Shown: positions 54,386 through 63,354 of the stretch, one piece after another
Numbering within the stretch: position 1 is the stretch's first letter
Layout: each line of letters opens with the position of its first letter
Source: Halomonas litopenaei
GTDB taxonomy: Bacteria; Pseudomonadota; Gammaproteobacteria; Pseudomonadales; Halomonadaceae
DNA length: 64,000 nucleotides
NCBI RefSeq assembly: GCF_017303055.1
Contig: NZ_JAEKJT010000007.1
Location: 124,001-188,000 of the forward strand
Reading direction: 5' to 3'
Made by a program: the position numbers and the translations under genes
The notes under the pieces: generated by a model
Databases searched by the model: none
The model's input: only the letters and a program-made list of their open reading frames with translations
Told to the model about the DNA's origin: nothing

Positions 54386-55521
54386 AGTTTATCGATGAAT
54401 TCCGCGACCACACGCGAGCCCGCCAGACCCTGGAGCACATCACCACGCTGGTCGAGAGGATCTGTCGTGATCGCGCTGCCCCCCTTCGTATCATGGAGGT
54501 CTGCGGAGGTCACACCCACGCGATCTTCCACTATGGGCTGGAGGCGATGCTGCCCAAGCAGCTGGAGCTGATCCACGGCCCGGGCTGTCCGGTCTGCGTG
54601 CTGCCCATGGGACGCGTAGATGACTGCCTGGCGATCGCTGAACGCCCCGAGGTCATCCTGGCGACCTTTGGTGATGCCATCAGGGTCCCGGGCTCTCGCA
54701 AGAGCCTGCTTCAGGCCAAGGCCGAAGGCGCCGACGTGCGCATCGTCTACTCGCCCATGGATGCACTGGATCTCGCTATCCGCCATCCAGAACGGGAAGT
54801 GGTGTTCTTCGGCCTGGGCTTCGAGACCACTATCCCCTCCACGGCTCTGACCATCACCCAGGCGCAGCGCCAGCGCATCACCAACTTCTCGGTGTTCTGC
54901 AACCACATCACCATCATTCCCACGCTGAAGGCCATTCTCGAGAATCCCGATCATCGCTTGGACGGTTTTCTCGGGCCGGGCCATGTGTCAATGATCATCG
55001 GCACCGAGCCCTACCGCTTCATCGCTGAACATTACCGTTGCCCGGTGGTCATCTCCGGCTTCGAGCCCCTGGACATGCTGCAATCTCTGCTGATGGTGGT
55101 GCGCCAGCTGCACGACGGCCGCGCCGAGGTCGAAAACCAGTACCAGCGGCTGGTTTCCCGAGACGGTAATCCCGCTGCACTGCAGGCTGTCCACGAGGTG
55201 TATGAATCCCGCCAGTCCTGCGAGTGGCGGGGCCTGGGGCCCATCGAGGACTCCGGCATGCAGATCAGGCAGGCATACGCCGCCTACGATGCCGAGCGCA
55301 AGTTCTCGCTCCCGAACCAGCAGGTGGCCGACCCCGAGGCGCTGCGCTGTGGCGAGGTACTGACCGGCAATCTCAAGCCCTGGCAGTGTGAATTGTTCGG
55401 TAGCCAGTGCTCCCCAGAGTCCCCCTGCGGCGCCCTTATGGTCTCGAGTGAAGGCGCCTGCGCCGCTTACTTCCAATATGGCGGTCCCCGCGCGGAACAG
55501 CATGAAGAGGTCTCGCCATGA
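54382..55521 (+). CDS. hypD: Hydrogenase formation protein HypD
   Basis: Iron-sulfur scaffold on which Fe(CN)2CO is assembled with HypC and HypE, 379 residues. Conserved motifs: MEVCGGHTHAIFHYG, HGPGCPVCVLPMG, FGLGFETTIPSTA, FLGPGHVSMIIG, and the C-terminal cysteine set in FGSQCSPESPCGALMVSSEGACAAYFQYG. Overlaps hypC and hypE by 4 nt each. Confidence 0.97.
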   Translation: MKFIDEFRDHTRARQTLEHITTLVERICRDRAAPLRIMEVCGGHTHAIFHYGLEAMLPKQLELIHGPGCPVCVLPMGRVDDCLAIAERPEVILATFGDAIRVPGSRKSLLQAKAEGADVRIVYSPMDALDLAIRHPEREVVFFGLGFETTIPSTALTITQAQRQRITNFSVFCNHITIIPTLKAILENPDHRLDGFLGPGHVSMIIGTEPYRFIAEHYRCPVVISGFEPLDMLQSLLMVVRQLHDGRAEVENQYQRLVSRDGNPAALQAVHEVYESRQSCEWRGLGPIEDSGMQIRQAYAAYDAERKFSLPNQQVADPEALRCGEVLTGNLKPWQCELFGSQCSPESPCGALMVSSEGACAAYFQYGGPRAEQHEEVSP

Positions 55522-56567
55522 GCCACAAGCGCACTCTGGCCACGGTCAATGCAGCCTTCATCACCCAGGCCCATGGGGGTGGCGGCAAGGCCATGAAGGA
55601 CCTGATAGATGATGTCTTCATTCGGGCCTTCGGCGCCCCTGAGGATACCCTCGAGGATCAGGCTCGACTGGCGCTGGAGCCCCTCTGCCGTACCGGGGAT
55701 CGGCTGGCCATGACCAGTGATGGCTTCGTGGTGAAACCGCTGTTCTTTCCGGGTGGGGACATCGGCAGCCTGGCGGTCTGCGGCACCGTCAATGACCTGG
55801 CGGTAGGTGGCGCCCTTCCGCGCTATCTGTCCTGCTCGGTGATTCTGGAAGAAGGACTGCCGGTCGAAGACCTGAGACGTATTGCCCGATCCATGAAGGA
55901 AGCGGCAGACCGTGCGGGGGTCGCCATCGTGACCGGCGATACCAAGGTGGTCGAGCGTGGCGCCTGCGACGGTATCTTCATCACCACCACCGGTGTGGGG
56001 GTGATCCCTGCCGAGCGCCGCCTGAGCATCGAGCAGATTCAGGCGACAGACGTGGTCATCGTCAACGGCTGGCTGGGCGACCACGGTGCAGCGATCCTGG
56101 CCGCCCGTGGAGATCTCTCGCTGGAGACGGCTCTAGAGAGCGACTGCGCCGCCCTCAATGGCCTGGTGGAAGCACTGCTCGAGGCGGTGCCGAACACGCG
56201 CTGCCTGCGCGATGCCACCCGCGGTGGGGTCGCCACGGTGCTCAACGAGATGGCCGAGGCCTCGCAACTGTCCATCGAACTTCAGGATGCGTCCTTGCCG
56301 CTGCGCCGAGAGGTCAGGGGCATGTGCGAGATACTGGGCCTGGACCCTCTCTATCTGGCCAACGAAGGCAAGCTGGTGGCCGTGGTACCGGCGGATCGTG
56401 CCGATGCCGCCCTGGCCGCGCTCAAGCGCCATCCCCTGGGCCGGGACGCCAGCGTGATCGGCCACGCCTACTCCGGCAAACCCGGGCGGGTTACCCTGCG
56501 CACCTTATTTGGGGGCCAGCGAATCGTCGACATGCTGGTGGGTGAGCAGCTCCCCAGGATTTGTTGA
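55518..56567 (+). CDS. hypE: Carbamoyl dehydratase HypE
   Basis: Dehydrates the thiocarbamate on its C-terminal Cys to thiocyanate, source of the CN ligands; 349 residues. AIRS-type fold with AHGGGGKAM near the start, GDIGSLAVCGTVNDLAVGGA, and RDATRGGVATVLNEMAE. It ends in the canonical PRIC. Converges with the HoxA-like gene after a 34-nt gap. Confidence 0.97.
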   Translation: MSHKRTLATVNAAFITQAHGGGGKAMKDLIDDVFIRAFGAPEDTLEDQARLALEPLCRTGDRLAMTSDGFVVKPLFFPGGDIGSLAVCGTVNDLAVGGALPRYLSCSVILEEGLPVEDLRRIARSMKEAADRAGVAIVTGDTKVVERGACDGIFITTTGVGVIPAERRLSIEQIQATDVVIVNGWLGDHGAAILAARGDLSLETALESDCAALNGLVEALLEAVPNTRCLRDATRGGVATVLNEMAEASQLSIELQDASLPLRREVRGMCEILGLDPLYLANEGKLVAVVPADRADAALAALKRHPLGRDASVIGHAYSGKPGRVTLRTLFGGQRIVDMLVGEQLPRIC

Positions 56568-56601
56568 ACCGCAAGCGCTTGATGATCTATGCAGCGCGGC
56601 C

Positions 56602-58326
56602 TTAGGTGGCGTCACTGGGCCCCGCCGCGTCGCCACCCTCTATCCCATAGTCGATTCCATAGCGCTTGAGCTTGGCACGCAGCCCAATGCGCGAAAGCCC
56701 AAGCTCCTCGGCGGCACGTGTCTTGTTGCCGCCATGCCGGGTCAACGCATCGAGCAGGCAGCGCGTCTCCAACAGTTCGATCTGCTCCCGCAGGGTCGCC
56801 GCGGGAGCGGTCGTCGAGGCGGGGTGACTCTGCCGGAGGCTATCACGAACGCAGTGTTCTCCTGGCACTGCGCCTAGGCCCCCGTCTGTTTGCTCTGCTC
56901 TGATGTCACTTCTGGCGGCACCTCCGGCTTTACCCCTGACCGCCCCCTTGTTCCTTTCTTCACAACCCCATCCTTCACGCTCTTCACGGCACGGCTCTTC
57001 ACGGAACATGCCGGCATGGGGTGGTGTTCGCAGGGCTTCGGGCAGCAGCTCCAGACCGATGGTCGCGCCGGTCGTCATCATCAGCATGCGCGTAATCTGA
57101 TTTTCCAGCTCGCGCACGTTACCGCTCCAGGGTTGGGCCGATAGACAGTCAAGCACGCCAGGACCAAACCCCGAGACACGCACGCCGTGACGGCTGGCCA
57201 GCTGCATCAACAGCACTTCTGCCAGCGAAGGAATATCCTCAGGCCGTTCACGCAGTGCCGGCAAGGCCACCGTGGCAACGTTCAAACGATGGTACAGGTC
57301 TTCCCGAAAGCGGCCCGCCGCCACCTCTGCCGCCAGATCACGGTGGGTGGCGGCAATCACCCGCACATCCAGCTGACGCACAGTGTTGGTGCCCACCGGA
57401 CGTATCTCGCCCTCCTGCAGGAAGCGCAGCAATCTCAGCTGGAAGGCGGGCGAGGCGTCCCCAATCTCATCGAGCAGCAGCGTGCCCTGCTGCGCCCGTT
57501 CCAACATACCGATACGGTGGGCACTGGCGCCGGTAAAGGCCCCCTTGCAATGTCCAAACAGCTCGCTTTCCAGCAACTCGTCTGACACCGCGCCGCAATC
57601 CAGCGCGAGAAAGGGCATCTCGGAGCGCAGGCTGGCTGAATGTATGGCCCTCGCCATCAGCTCCTTGCCGGTGCCACTTTCTCCTGTCACCAATACCGGG
57701 ACGTCGAAGCCGGCTATCCGAGCAGCCAGATGACAGAGGCCATCAAGGGACGACCCCGGCAAACGGATGATTCGCTCAAACCCGCGGGACTGTTGCAGCT
57801 GCTGTCGATGCGCGGCCAGACGCGCCTGAACAACCGGCTGTGACAGCGCCTGCTCGGCGCGCAGCCGACGTGTTTCTCGCTCGAGCCAGTAGTGCTGCTG
57901 AGCATGCTCAACGGCGCGTACCAGCGTCCACGGCAGATGCTGACGACAGAGACACTGAAACGCCTCGGGCAGCGCCACGTCGCTGTCGCCTCCCCTGACC
58001 ATCGCTGCCGCATGCTCGGACTCCCCCTCAGACGCCTCATCCAGCACGAGAAGACCACGCACGTCAGGCCAGCGCTGGGTCAGCTCCTGGACCCAGCCCG
58101 GCGACAACGGCACCTGGGTATCGACGACCAGCACCCCAACCCATTGCCGCGCCAGCTGCTCCCGGGCCCCTGGCCAATCCTGCGCGACCAGACACTCCGG
58201 CGCAGGCGATGACAGCCCGCTGAGCAGAGACTCATACAGCGACTGGCCCACCACCAGCACACCGGGAAGCGCATCCGCTGCGACCAGGCCCGCCCCCAGC
58301 GCCGAGCGCTCCGTCAGGGAAGACAC
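56602..58326 (-). CDS. hoxA: Sigma-54-dependent regulator of hydrogenase genes (HoxA/HupR-like)
   Basis: NtrC-class activator, about 574 residues from a GTG that follows the hypB stop by 1 nt. N-terminal receiver-like domain (residues 22-135): Asp69 stands at the phosphorylation position (VLVVDTQVP), but the acidic pair is replaced by V-V-G and the switch Lys by Leu (VALPEA). The AAA+ domain has Walker A GESGTGKE (215-222), the sigma-54 contact loop GAFTGA (262-267) and TLLLDEIGD. A long charged linker precedes the Fis-type HTH (NKTRAAEELGLSRIGLRAKL). Likely activates the hup structural operon. Confidence 0.87.
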   Translation of the reverse strand: MSSLTERSALGAGLVAADALPGVLVVGQSLYESLLSGLSSPAPECLVAQDWPGAREQLARQWVGVLVVDTQVPLSPGWVQELTQRWPDVRGLLVLDEASEGESEHAAAMVRGGDSDVALPEAFQCLCRQHLPWTLVRAVEHAQQHYWLERETRRLRAEQALSQPVVQARLAAHRQQLQQSRGFERIIRLPGSSLDGLCHLAARIAGFDVPVLVTGESGTGKELMARAIHSASLRSEMPFLALDCGAVSDELLESELFGHCKGAFTGASAHRIGMLERAQQGTLLLDEIGDASPAFQLRLLRFLQEGEIRPVGTNTVRQLDVRVIAATHRDLAAEVAAGRFREDLYHRLNVATVALPALRERPEDIPSLAEVLLMQLASRHGVRVSGFGPGVLDCLSAQPWSGNVRELENQITRMLMMTTGATIGLELLPEALRTPPHAGMFREEPCREEREGWGCEERNKGAVRGKAGGAARSDIRAEQTDGGLGAVPGEHCVRDSLRQSHPASTTAPAATLREQIELLETRCLLDALTRHGGNKTRAAEELGLSRIGLRAKLKRYGIDYGIEGGDAAGPSDAT

Positions 58327-58327
58327 G

Positions 58328-59425
58328 TCACAGGACCTTGAGGCCTGGCGCCTCGCCTTGCTCCAGCTTCTCGAGGCGTTGTCGTGCCGCCTCCAGCGCG
58401 CGCTGCCGCAGCATTTCTCGCCGCTGGGCGATCCACTGAAGCCAGCGATCCATGCCCTCGCCACTGCGGGCCGACAGCCGGATGATCTCGATATCCGGGT
58501 TGATCTGGCGGGCGTAGGCTTCACAGGCCTCTATATCGACATCCACATGGGGCGCCAGATCCATCTTGCTCAACAGCATGAGGGAGGCTGCGGCGAACAT
58601 ATGGGGATACTTCAGCGGCTTGTCCTCTCCCTCTGTCAGCGACAGGATGACCACCTTGGCATCTTCACCAAGGTCGAACCCTGAAGGGCACACCAGGTTG
58701 CCGACGTTCTCGATGAACAGCAGCCCAAGTTCCGCCGGCATCACCCTGGGAAACGCTCGCTCGATCATCGATGCATCCAGGTGGCAGCCCTTTCCGGTAT
58801 TGACCTGAAGCGCCGGGACTCCCGTCTCACGAATACGCTGAGCGTCGTTGGCCGTCTGCTGGTCGCCTTCAATGACCGCCAGCCCATCAGGCCCCAGCCG
58901 CCGAATCGTCTCAACCAGCAGCGTGGTCTTGCCGGAGCCCGGACTGGACACCAGGTTCAACGACAGCACGCCTTTCGCTTCCAGCTGCTGGCGTACGCTG
59001 TCGGCGATCCGGTTATTGCGCGACAGCACGTCTGTCTCGATCTCGATCAGCCGGCGTTGCGACAATCCCGCCACCTCGACGCCAGCGGGTCCCGAACCAC
59101 AGTCCAGATGCGCCTCGGCACCGGCGGTGACGCTGCCCATGGCATGCCGAGAGCCTTGCTCATCCGCTGAACCTGCCTGGCTATGGCTAAGGTCATGGCT
59201 ATGGCTATGATCATGGTGATGGTCATGCCCATGATCGTGGTGATGGTCGTGGTGATGGTCGTGGCTATGAGCGTGGCTACGATAGTGACCCTGGTCGTGG
59301 CTATGTCCGTGATGATGCGCGTGGTGATCGTGCTTATGGTCATGCGCGTGGTCATGATGGGTGTGGTCGTCCTCACCGGGACGGTTCTGCACGCCTGTCC
59401 CGGCGCATCCGCATACGGTACACAT
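58328..59425 (-). CDS. hypB: Hydrogenase nickel incorporation GTPase HypB
   Basis: GTPase that delivers nickel with HypA, 365 residues. N-terminal CTVCGC high-affinity nickel motif, then an extreme His/Asp-rich stretch (residues 21-82, about 33 His). G domain: P-loop SSPGSGKTT (160-168), [15 protein letters not shown], the metal-site [18 protein letters not shown] and SKMDLAPHV. The ATG at 59425 has GGAGGTAA upstream and overlaps the hypA stop by 1 nt. Confidence 0.96.
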   Translation of the reverse strand: MCTVCGCAGTGVQNRPGEDDHTHHDHAHDHKHDHHAHHHGHSHDQGHYRSHAHSHDHHHDHHHDHGHDHHHDHSHSHDLSHSQAGSADEQGSRHAMGSVTAGAEAHLDCGSGPAGVEVAGLSQRRLIEIETDVLSRNNRIADSVRQQLEAKGVLSLNLVSSPGSGKTTLLVETIRRLGPDGLAVIEGDQQTANDAQRIRETGVPALQVNTGKGCHLDASMIERAFPRVMPAELGLLFIENVGNLVCPSGFDLGEDAKVVILSLTEGEDKPLKYPHMFAAASLMLLSKMDLAPHVDVDIEACEAYARQINPDIEIIRLSARSGEGMDRWLQWIAQRREMLRQRALEAARQRLEKLEQGEAPGLKVL

Positions 59426-59766
59426 CAGATTACCTCCAGTTCCTTGATGCGAAGTTCTTCTCCGCCGGTGACTCTCAGGCGCGAGCTGGCGCAGCACGGA
59501 CAATGATCGCCCCGCTGCTTGAGCGTCACGGTCTGGTTGCAGCCAAAGCACCAGGCGACGGCAGCCACCTCGACGATCTCAAGCCTGGCGCCCTCGACGA
59601 GGGTTCCTCGAGCGCTCAGGTCGAACCCAAACCGCAGCGCGTCGGGCTCGACACACGCCAGGGCGCCGACCTCCAGGCAGACTCGGGTGACCTGGGTGAA
59701 CGGATCGCTGCGGGCGTGCTCTTCAATCAGCTCCACGATCCCCTGGCACAGGCTCAACTCATGCAT
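59425..59766 (-). CDS. hypA: Hydrogenase nickel incorporation protein HypA
   Basis: Nickel metallochaperone of 113 residues. N-terminal MHELSL holds the His2 nickel ligand, and the structural zinc site is formed by CFGC and CPCC. The start at 59766 preserves MHE; a GTG three codons earlier is also in frame. Overlaps hupK by 8 nt and hypB by 1 nt. Confidence 0.96.
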   Translation of the reverse strand: MHELSLCQGIVELIEEHARSDPFTQVTRVCLEVGALACVEPDALRFGFDLSARGTLVEGARLEIVEVAAVAWCFGCNQTVTLKQRGDHCPCCASSRLRVTGGEELRIKELEVI

Positions 59767-60850
59767 GCTGGCCACCCCGCTCTCCGGCTGCGTTGATGTC
59801 TCCTACAGCTTGCTGCGATGCAGGCCAGGTCATATCCGTCGTCTGCCACACCACCGGCAGACAAGGGTCCGCGCAGCTGAGGGCAATGGCCACACGTTGC
59901 CGGGCACCGCTGTCGCCTGAGCCGTAGGCAGAGCTGAGCAGTCGCGCCAGAAATCCCGGCTGGCACCCGCCCGCATCATCGTCGTGGCCATCTACAAGAG
60001 GTGTATCGAGCATGGCATCGGTAGGGGTATGGATGCGGTACGCCATGACCCGGCCATCGCGGCAATCGACCTGATGCCACAGCCGGCCACGAGCAGCCTC
60101 TGCCCAGCCGTCGCCGGGACGGGATCGACCGAACCAGGCACGCGCTGGCGACGCTGGGCATGTGCCGCTGCGGGACGTACCATCGCCGCCAGCTGCGTTA
60201 CCTCTGACACCACGCAAACCCTCGATCAGGCGTGCCACCTCGACGACGCGCGCCAGCATTCGAACATGCAGGCTCCAGCCATGCCGGGCGATGAGCGGCG
60301 CCAAGGAAGGATCAGAGGCAACGCGTCGCACGAAGCTGGGGTCATTGACCGCCTCCATGCGTCCAGCCCCGGGCGGCCAGTCAGCCGTCTGCCGTAGTAC
60401 CTGAGCAGGCAGGCTGGGTGAGGCGTTCCACCACGCCGAGAGATCGGCGAGCACCCGGTTCGCCCGCTGGGCCAATAGCCGGTGCTCAAACTCCTCAAGG
60501 TCAGCCAGCCCCATGCTGGCCAGCCCCTGCAGCTCGTTGCCCGCCGCCGGATGCCCCATGGCCCCAGGCCAGTCGCGCAACATCACCAGCGCGTGCTCTC
60601 GCAGCACTTCACACTGAATGTCGGTGTGCTGGGCGGCTGGCACCGCCAGCCCCATGGCAGACGCTGCGGCGGCGGTCTGGGCGGCGGCGCAGAGGTTGTA
60701 CAGACATCCCACCATGGCCAGAGCCTCGGCAGGACGACGGTCCTTTAGCCAGTGAGTGGGCAGACGGCCGCGCTGCCGAACGCGAAAGACAGGCGAGTTG
60801 GCGCCTTCAGGCCGGTGAGGGTCATGGTCGATGACCAGAGCAGGCATCAT
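59759..60850 (-). CDS. hupK: Hydrogenase assembly protein HupK/HoxV
   Basis: Scaffold-like protein distantly related to the hydrogenase large subunit, 363 residues. Recognisable by a large-subunit-like helical core (LPTHWLKDRRPAEALAMVGCLYNLCAAAQTAAAASA), late CADPCLPV as the remnant of a metal-binding CxxC, and position between hupJ and hypA. Overlaps the upstream fusion gene by 1 nt. Thought to support cofactor transfer to the large subunit of uptake hydrogenases. Confidence 0.85.
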   Translation of the reverse strand: MMPALVIDHDPHRPEGANSPVFRVRQRGRLPTHWLKDRRPAEALAMVGCLYNLCAAAQTAAAASAMGLAVPAAQHTDIQCEVLREHALVMLRDWPGAMGHPAAGNELQGLASMGLADLEEFEHRLLAQRANRVLADLSAWWNASPSLPAQVLRQTADWPPGAGRMEAVNDPSFVRRVASDPSLAPLIARHGWSLHVRMLARVVEVARLIEGLRGVRGNAAGGDGTSRSGTCPASPARAWFGRSRPGDGWAEAARGRLWHQVDCRDGRVMAYRIHTPTDAMLDTPLVDGHDDDAGGCQPGFLARLLSSAYGSGDSGARQRVAIALSCADPCLPVVWQTTDMTWPASQQAVGDINAAGERGGQHA

Positions 60851-61935
60851 CAGGATGCTGCCTTTCCAGACAGGCCGATGGTCACCACGTCACGACGTGA
60901 GCGCGGACGCTGCGAAGCGCTCAGATGCGGTTGTTGAATATCGGGATCTTGCTGGACCGCTGGTGAGGAGTCGTCCGTGGATGGAGCCTCGTCGTCCTGG
61001 GCGCTGTGCTGTCTGGCGGCGATATCCGCGTGACGATCCGTTTCAGCGCGATGGGTCGCATCGAACAGGGCATCCATGACCGCATGGGCAACGTCTAGCG
61101 CATATTCCTGGCTCGTGAACTCGCTCATGTCCGAGAACAGGGCGCAGGCAAAAAAACCGCCTACGGGCGCGCTCAGGTTGTAGATGAATTCATACTCCCC
61201 CGAGGGAAAGGCCACTATCCGCTTGTCTCCTGAACGCAGGTCGGTCACTTCATCGGTCGCAGGGATAAGCACCAGATTCATCAGCCAGGGGGCGATCAAC
61301 ACGCCCAACTGCCCCTGGCATTCCGATGTCGTGGACTGCCACTCCCGAAAGCCCACCGACGCGACGCTAAGCCCTGGATGACAGAAGGGCATATCTTTCA
61401 TGCGCGATGCCTGGGTCTCGCGGAAGGCCTCGACCAGCGAACGGACTTGGCTGCTGGCCTGACTGATGACCTGACTATTGGTCCCGTTACTGGCCGGACT
61501 GCCGGCCCCGTTAGCGGCGCCGTGACGGGTGCTGCTGGAGCCCTGAGGGAAGGACGCCTCGATTGACGTTGCAGACGCAGGTTCTGCCGGACCCAAGGGA
61601 GCCACGCCCGACACGCTAGTCCCCCCGTGAGCGTCCTCAGGTTGAGCGCGAGCGTCCGCGGACGGCGGCTCACCCAGGCTCGGCTCGATGATGGCTGTGG
61701 TGGCGGGAGCGTTATCGTCACTCAGCACCATAAACTGTTGCCTATCGCCATCGCAGCCGGGGCAGCGCCAATCCGCGGGAAGACGAGAAAATGGCGTGCC
61801 TGGCGCTATTTGCCTGCTGCTGTCACCCAATGCCGGGTCATAGCAGTACCAGCAAATCTTGCATTCAAGACGGGCGTTATCGTCCAGACGCGCCGCGTCG
61901 CCAAGGAAGGACCCTTCAAACTGGGAATGGATCAC
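60850..61935 (-). CDS. Rubredoxin-HybE/HupJ fusion (HupI-HupJ, HoxR-HoxT)
   Basis: One protein of 361 residues joins two hydrogenase assembly factors that are often separate genes. Residues about 20-70 are a rubredoxin: CKIC (25-28), CYDP, and CPGC (58-61). A Ser/Ala/Pro-rich linker spans about 75-170. Residues about 180-300 are the HybE/HupJ chaperone domain (NPGL-like HPGLSVASVGFREW, LGVLIAPWLMNLVLIP, GEYEFIYN, GGFFACALFSDMSEF). A disordered tail follows. Start overlaps hupH by 4 nt (ATGA). Rubredoxin HupI is known to help protect or mature the small subunit under oxygen. Confidence 0.87.
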   Translation of the reverse strand: MIHSQFEGSFLGDAARLDDNARLECKICWYCYDPALGDSSRQIAPGTPFSRLPADWRCPGCDGDRQQFMVLSDDNAPATTAIIEPSLGEPPSADARAQPEDAHGGTSVSGVAPLGPAEPASATSIEASFPQGSSSTRHGAANGAGSPASNGTNSQVISQASSQVRSLVEAFRETQASRMKDMPFCHPGLSVASVGFREWQSTTSECQGQLGVLIAPWLMNLVLIPATDEVTDLRSGDKRIVAFPSGEYEFIYNLSAPVGGFFACALFSDMSEFTSQEYALDVAHAVMDALFDATHRAETDRHADIAARQHSAQDDEAPSTDDSSPAVQQDPDIQQPHLSASQRPRSRRDVVTIGLSGKAAS

Positions 61936-62762
61936 GCCATGGCCTCCAGCGTCTGTTCAAGCCGGACCACAGAGTCGGCGATGTCCTCAGGCGCCGCGCA
62001 GGCCACCTCAGGGATGTCGGACACTTCGATGACGTCGAGAATCAGCGCATCCTGGGAATTGAAATAACGCAGCCGCCAGACATGCTCCAGCGCCGTGCTG
62101 TCGATACGGCAATTGCCGTAGCCCCGGGACAGGATCGATACCTCGCCCTGGCCCAGCGCCAGCTCAAGATAGTGAAGGTCTTCCGGGGTATGGGGCAGGA
62201 GCGACAGGTTGATGGCGTAAGGCTCATCGCCGGGACGGTGAGCGTGACAGCGCTCGACCAGCTCCGTGACGATAAAGGGGCCATTGACGACCCCTGCCGC
62301 CGTTTCCGGTGGGCAGAAAATTCGCTTGGGTGGCGTCTTCAGTGCGGCGCTGGGCACCCTGCCGATCTCGATTCGCTCGTAAGCCCCGCCACTGCCTACC
62401 GTGGTCACTCGCCATAGCCCGGCGAAGATGGACTCCTGTACATCGCAGGATGGCTCACCCGTCGCACGCACCGAGACCTCTCCTTCCCCGAGTGTATCGG
62501 CCACCACCCGACGGTTTTCGTCGTCCAACGGTGGCAGCTCAACCACCAGATTGCCGCCTTCCGGCGTCCACCGAGACGCGGCGGCGGCCAAGGCCTTCAA
62601 CGCCGTAAGAGCCGGGCGAATGCGTTCGGGGTCTTCCACTTCAGGCAACGAGGCATGAAAGGTGCGCATGTCCGACGGCATGGGAAGATAGTCGAGTTCG
62701 GCACCTTCTTGACTGCCGGGCCCTACCCCACCCAAGGAGGGAGAAAAGTGGTTCAGCGTCAT
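61932..62762 (-). CDS. hupH: Hydrogenase expression/formation protein HupH/HoxQ
   Basis: Protein of 276 residues of the HupH family, which assists small-subunit (FeS) maturation in uptake hydrogenases. Blocks: GEVSVRATGEPSCDVQESIFAGLWRV, APHTPEDLHYLELALGQGEV-like LPHTPEDLHYLELALGQGEV, SRGYGNCRI, HVWRLRYFNSQ. The ATG at 62762 follows AAGGAATGGATC; a start 9 codons upstream is possible. Confidence 0.9.
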   Translation of the reverse strand: MTLNHFSPSLGGVGPGSQEGAELDYLPMPSDMRTFHASLPEVEDPERIRPALTALKALAAAASRWTPEGGNLVVELPPLDDENRRVVADTLGEGEVSVRATGEPSCDVQESIFAGLWRVTTVGSGGAYERIEIGRVPSAALKTPPKRIFCPPETAAGVVNGPFIVTELVERCHAHRPGDEPYAINLSLLPHTPEDLHYLELALGQGEVSILSRGYGNCRIDSTALEHVWRLRYFNSQDALILDVIEVSDIPEVACAAPEDIADSVVRLEQTLEAMA

Positions 62763-62802
62763 GATCCATTCCTTGTATAGGCCCGCCAATCACCCCGACG
62801 AC

Positions 62803-63201
62803 TTATGACTGCCTGGCGATCAACTGGGCGTGCGGCGATGTTCCCTCGACGATAGCGCCGACCTCTTCGAGATAGTCCTGCCAATCACGAACCCGCGACA
62901 CCACGCCCTTTAGCTGACCTTGCTCAACGAAAACCAGAGAAGGCACTGGCCAGACCTGGAAGCGCTCTCTTATCAAGTCCTCGTCCTGTCGCTGGACAAC
63001 CGCGGGCATAAACTTGCCGGCAAAGGCACTCACCAGCTCTGGGAGAATGGCAGCCACGTCCTGGGTTTCGAGATTGGTCTCTGGATCGCCACTCAACAGC
63101 AGTACGTGCCCCCCCTCCTCTGCCATGAATGCCTGCAATTCAGCCCCGGCCAGGCAGGGATAGCCCAGTTCATTGATCAAGCGCCCCAAGGGTCCCGTCA
63201 T
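62803..63201 (-). CDS. hupG: Hydrogenase maturation thioredoxin-like protein HupG/HoxO (HyaE family)
   Basis: Thioredoxin-fold chaperone of 132 residues for the Tat signal of the hydrogenase small subunit. Segments: HVLLLSGDPETNLETQDVAAILPELV, FMPAVVQRQDEDLIRERFQVWPVPSLVF; no CxxC redox pair, as in HyaE. The ATG at 63201 is preceded by GGGAGAGAGCG. A GTG 29 codons upstream is in frame through a 12-nt repeat array that would add a Cys/Lys/Glu-rich tail. Confidence 0.88.
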   Translation of the reverse strand: MTGPLGRLINELGYPCLAGAELQAFMAEEGGHVLLLSGDPETNLETQDVAAILPELVSAFAGKFMPAVVQRQDEDLIRERFQVWPVPSLVFVEQGQLKGVVSRVRDWQDYLEEVGAIVEGTSPHAQLIARQS

Positions 63202-63219
63202 CGCTCTCTCCCAACGACT

Positions 63220-63267
63220 CTCGCATCTTTTCTCACATCCTTTCTCGCACCTTTTCTCACATCCTTT
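63220..63267. repeat. Four 12-nt tandem units upstream of hupG
   Basis: Units at 63220, 63232, 63244 and 63256 alternate CTCGCAtCTTTT and CTCACATCCTTT; a degenerate fifth follows to 63279. On the mRNA strand they read GGATGTGAG / GGTGCGAG with AAAA spacers, purine-rich and Shine-Dalgarno-like. Confidence 0.9.
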
Positions 63268-63292
63268 TTCACACCAATGTCCTCCCACATCC

Positions 63293-63328
63293 CGACTTTT
63301 CCCCGAGCTTTTCCCCGAGTTTTTCCCC
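63293..63328. repeat. Three 12-nt tandem units between hupF and hupG
   Basis: CGACTTTTCCCC, GAGCTTTTCCCC and GAGTTTTTCCCC in succession; on the mRNA strand GGGGAAAA-type units. A second 12-nt array only 25 nt from the first. Confidence 0.9.
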
Positions 63329-63354
63329 GAGCGGCCGCAACGCTCCAGCTTGTC

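Noticed and set aside
63220..63328. Possible CRISPR-like array
   Set aside because: Units are only 12 nt and directly adjacent without spacers; no cas genes nearby.
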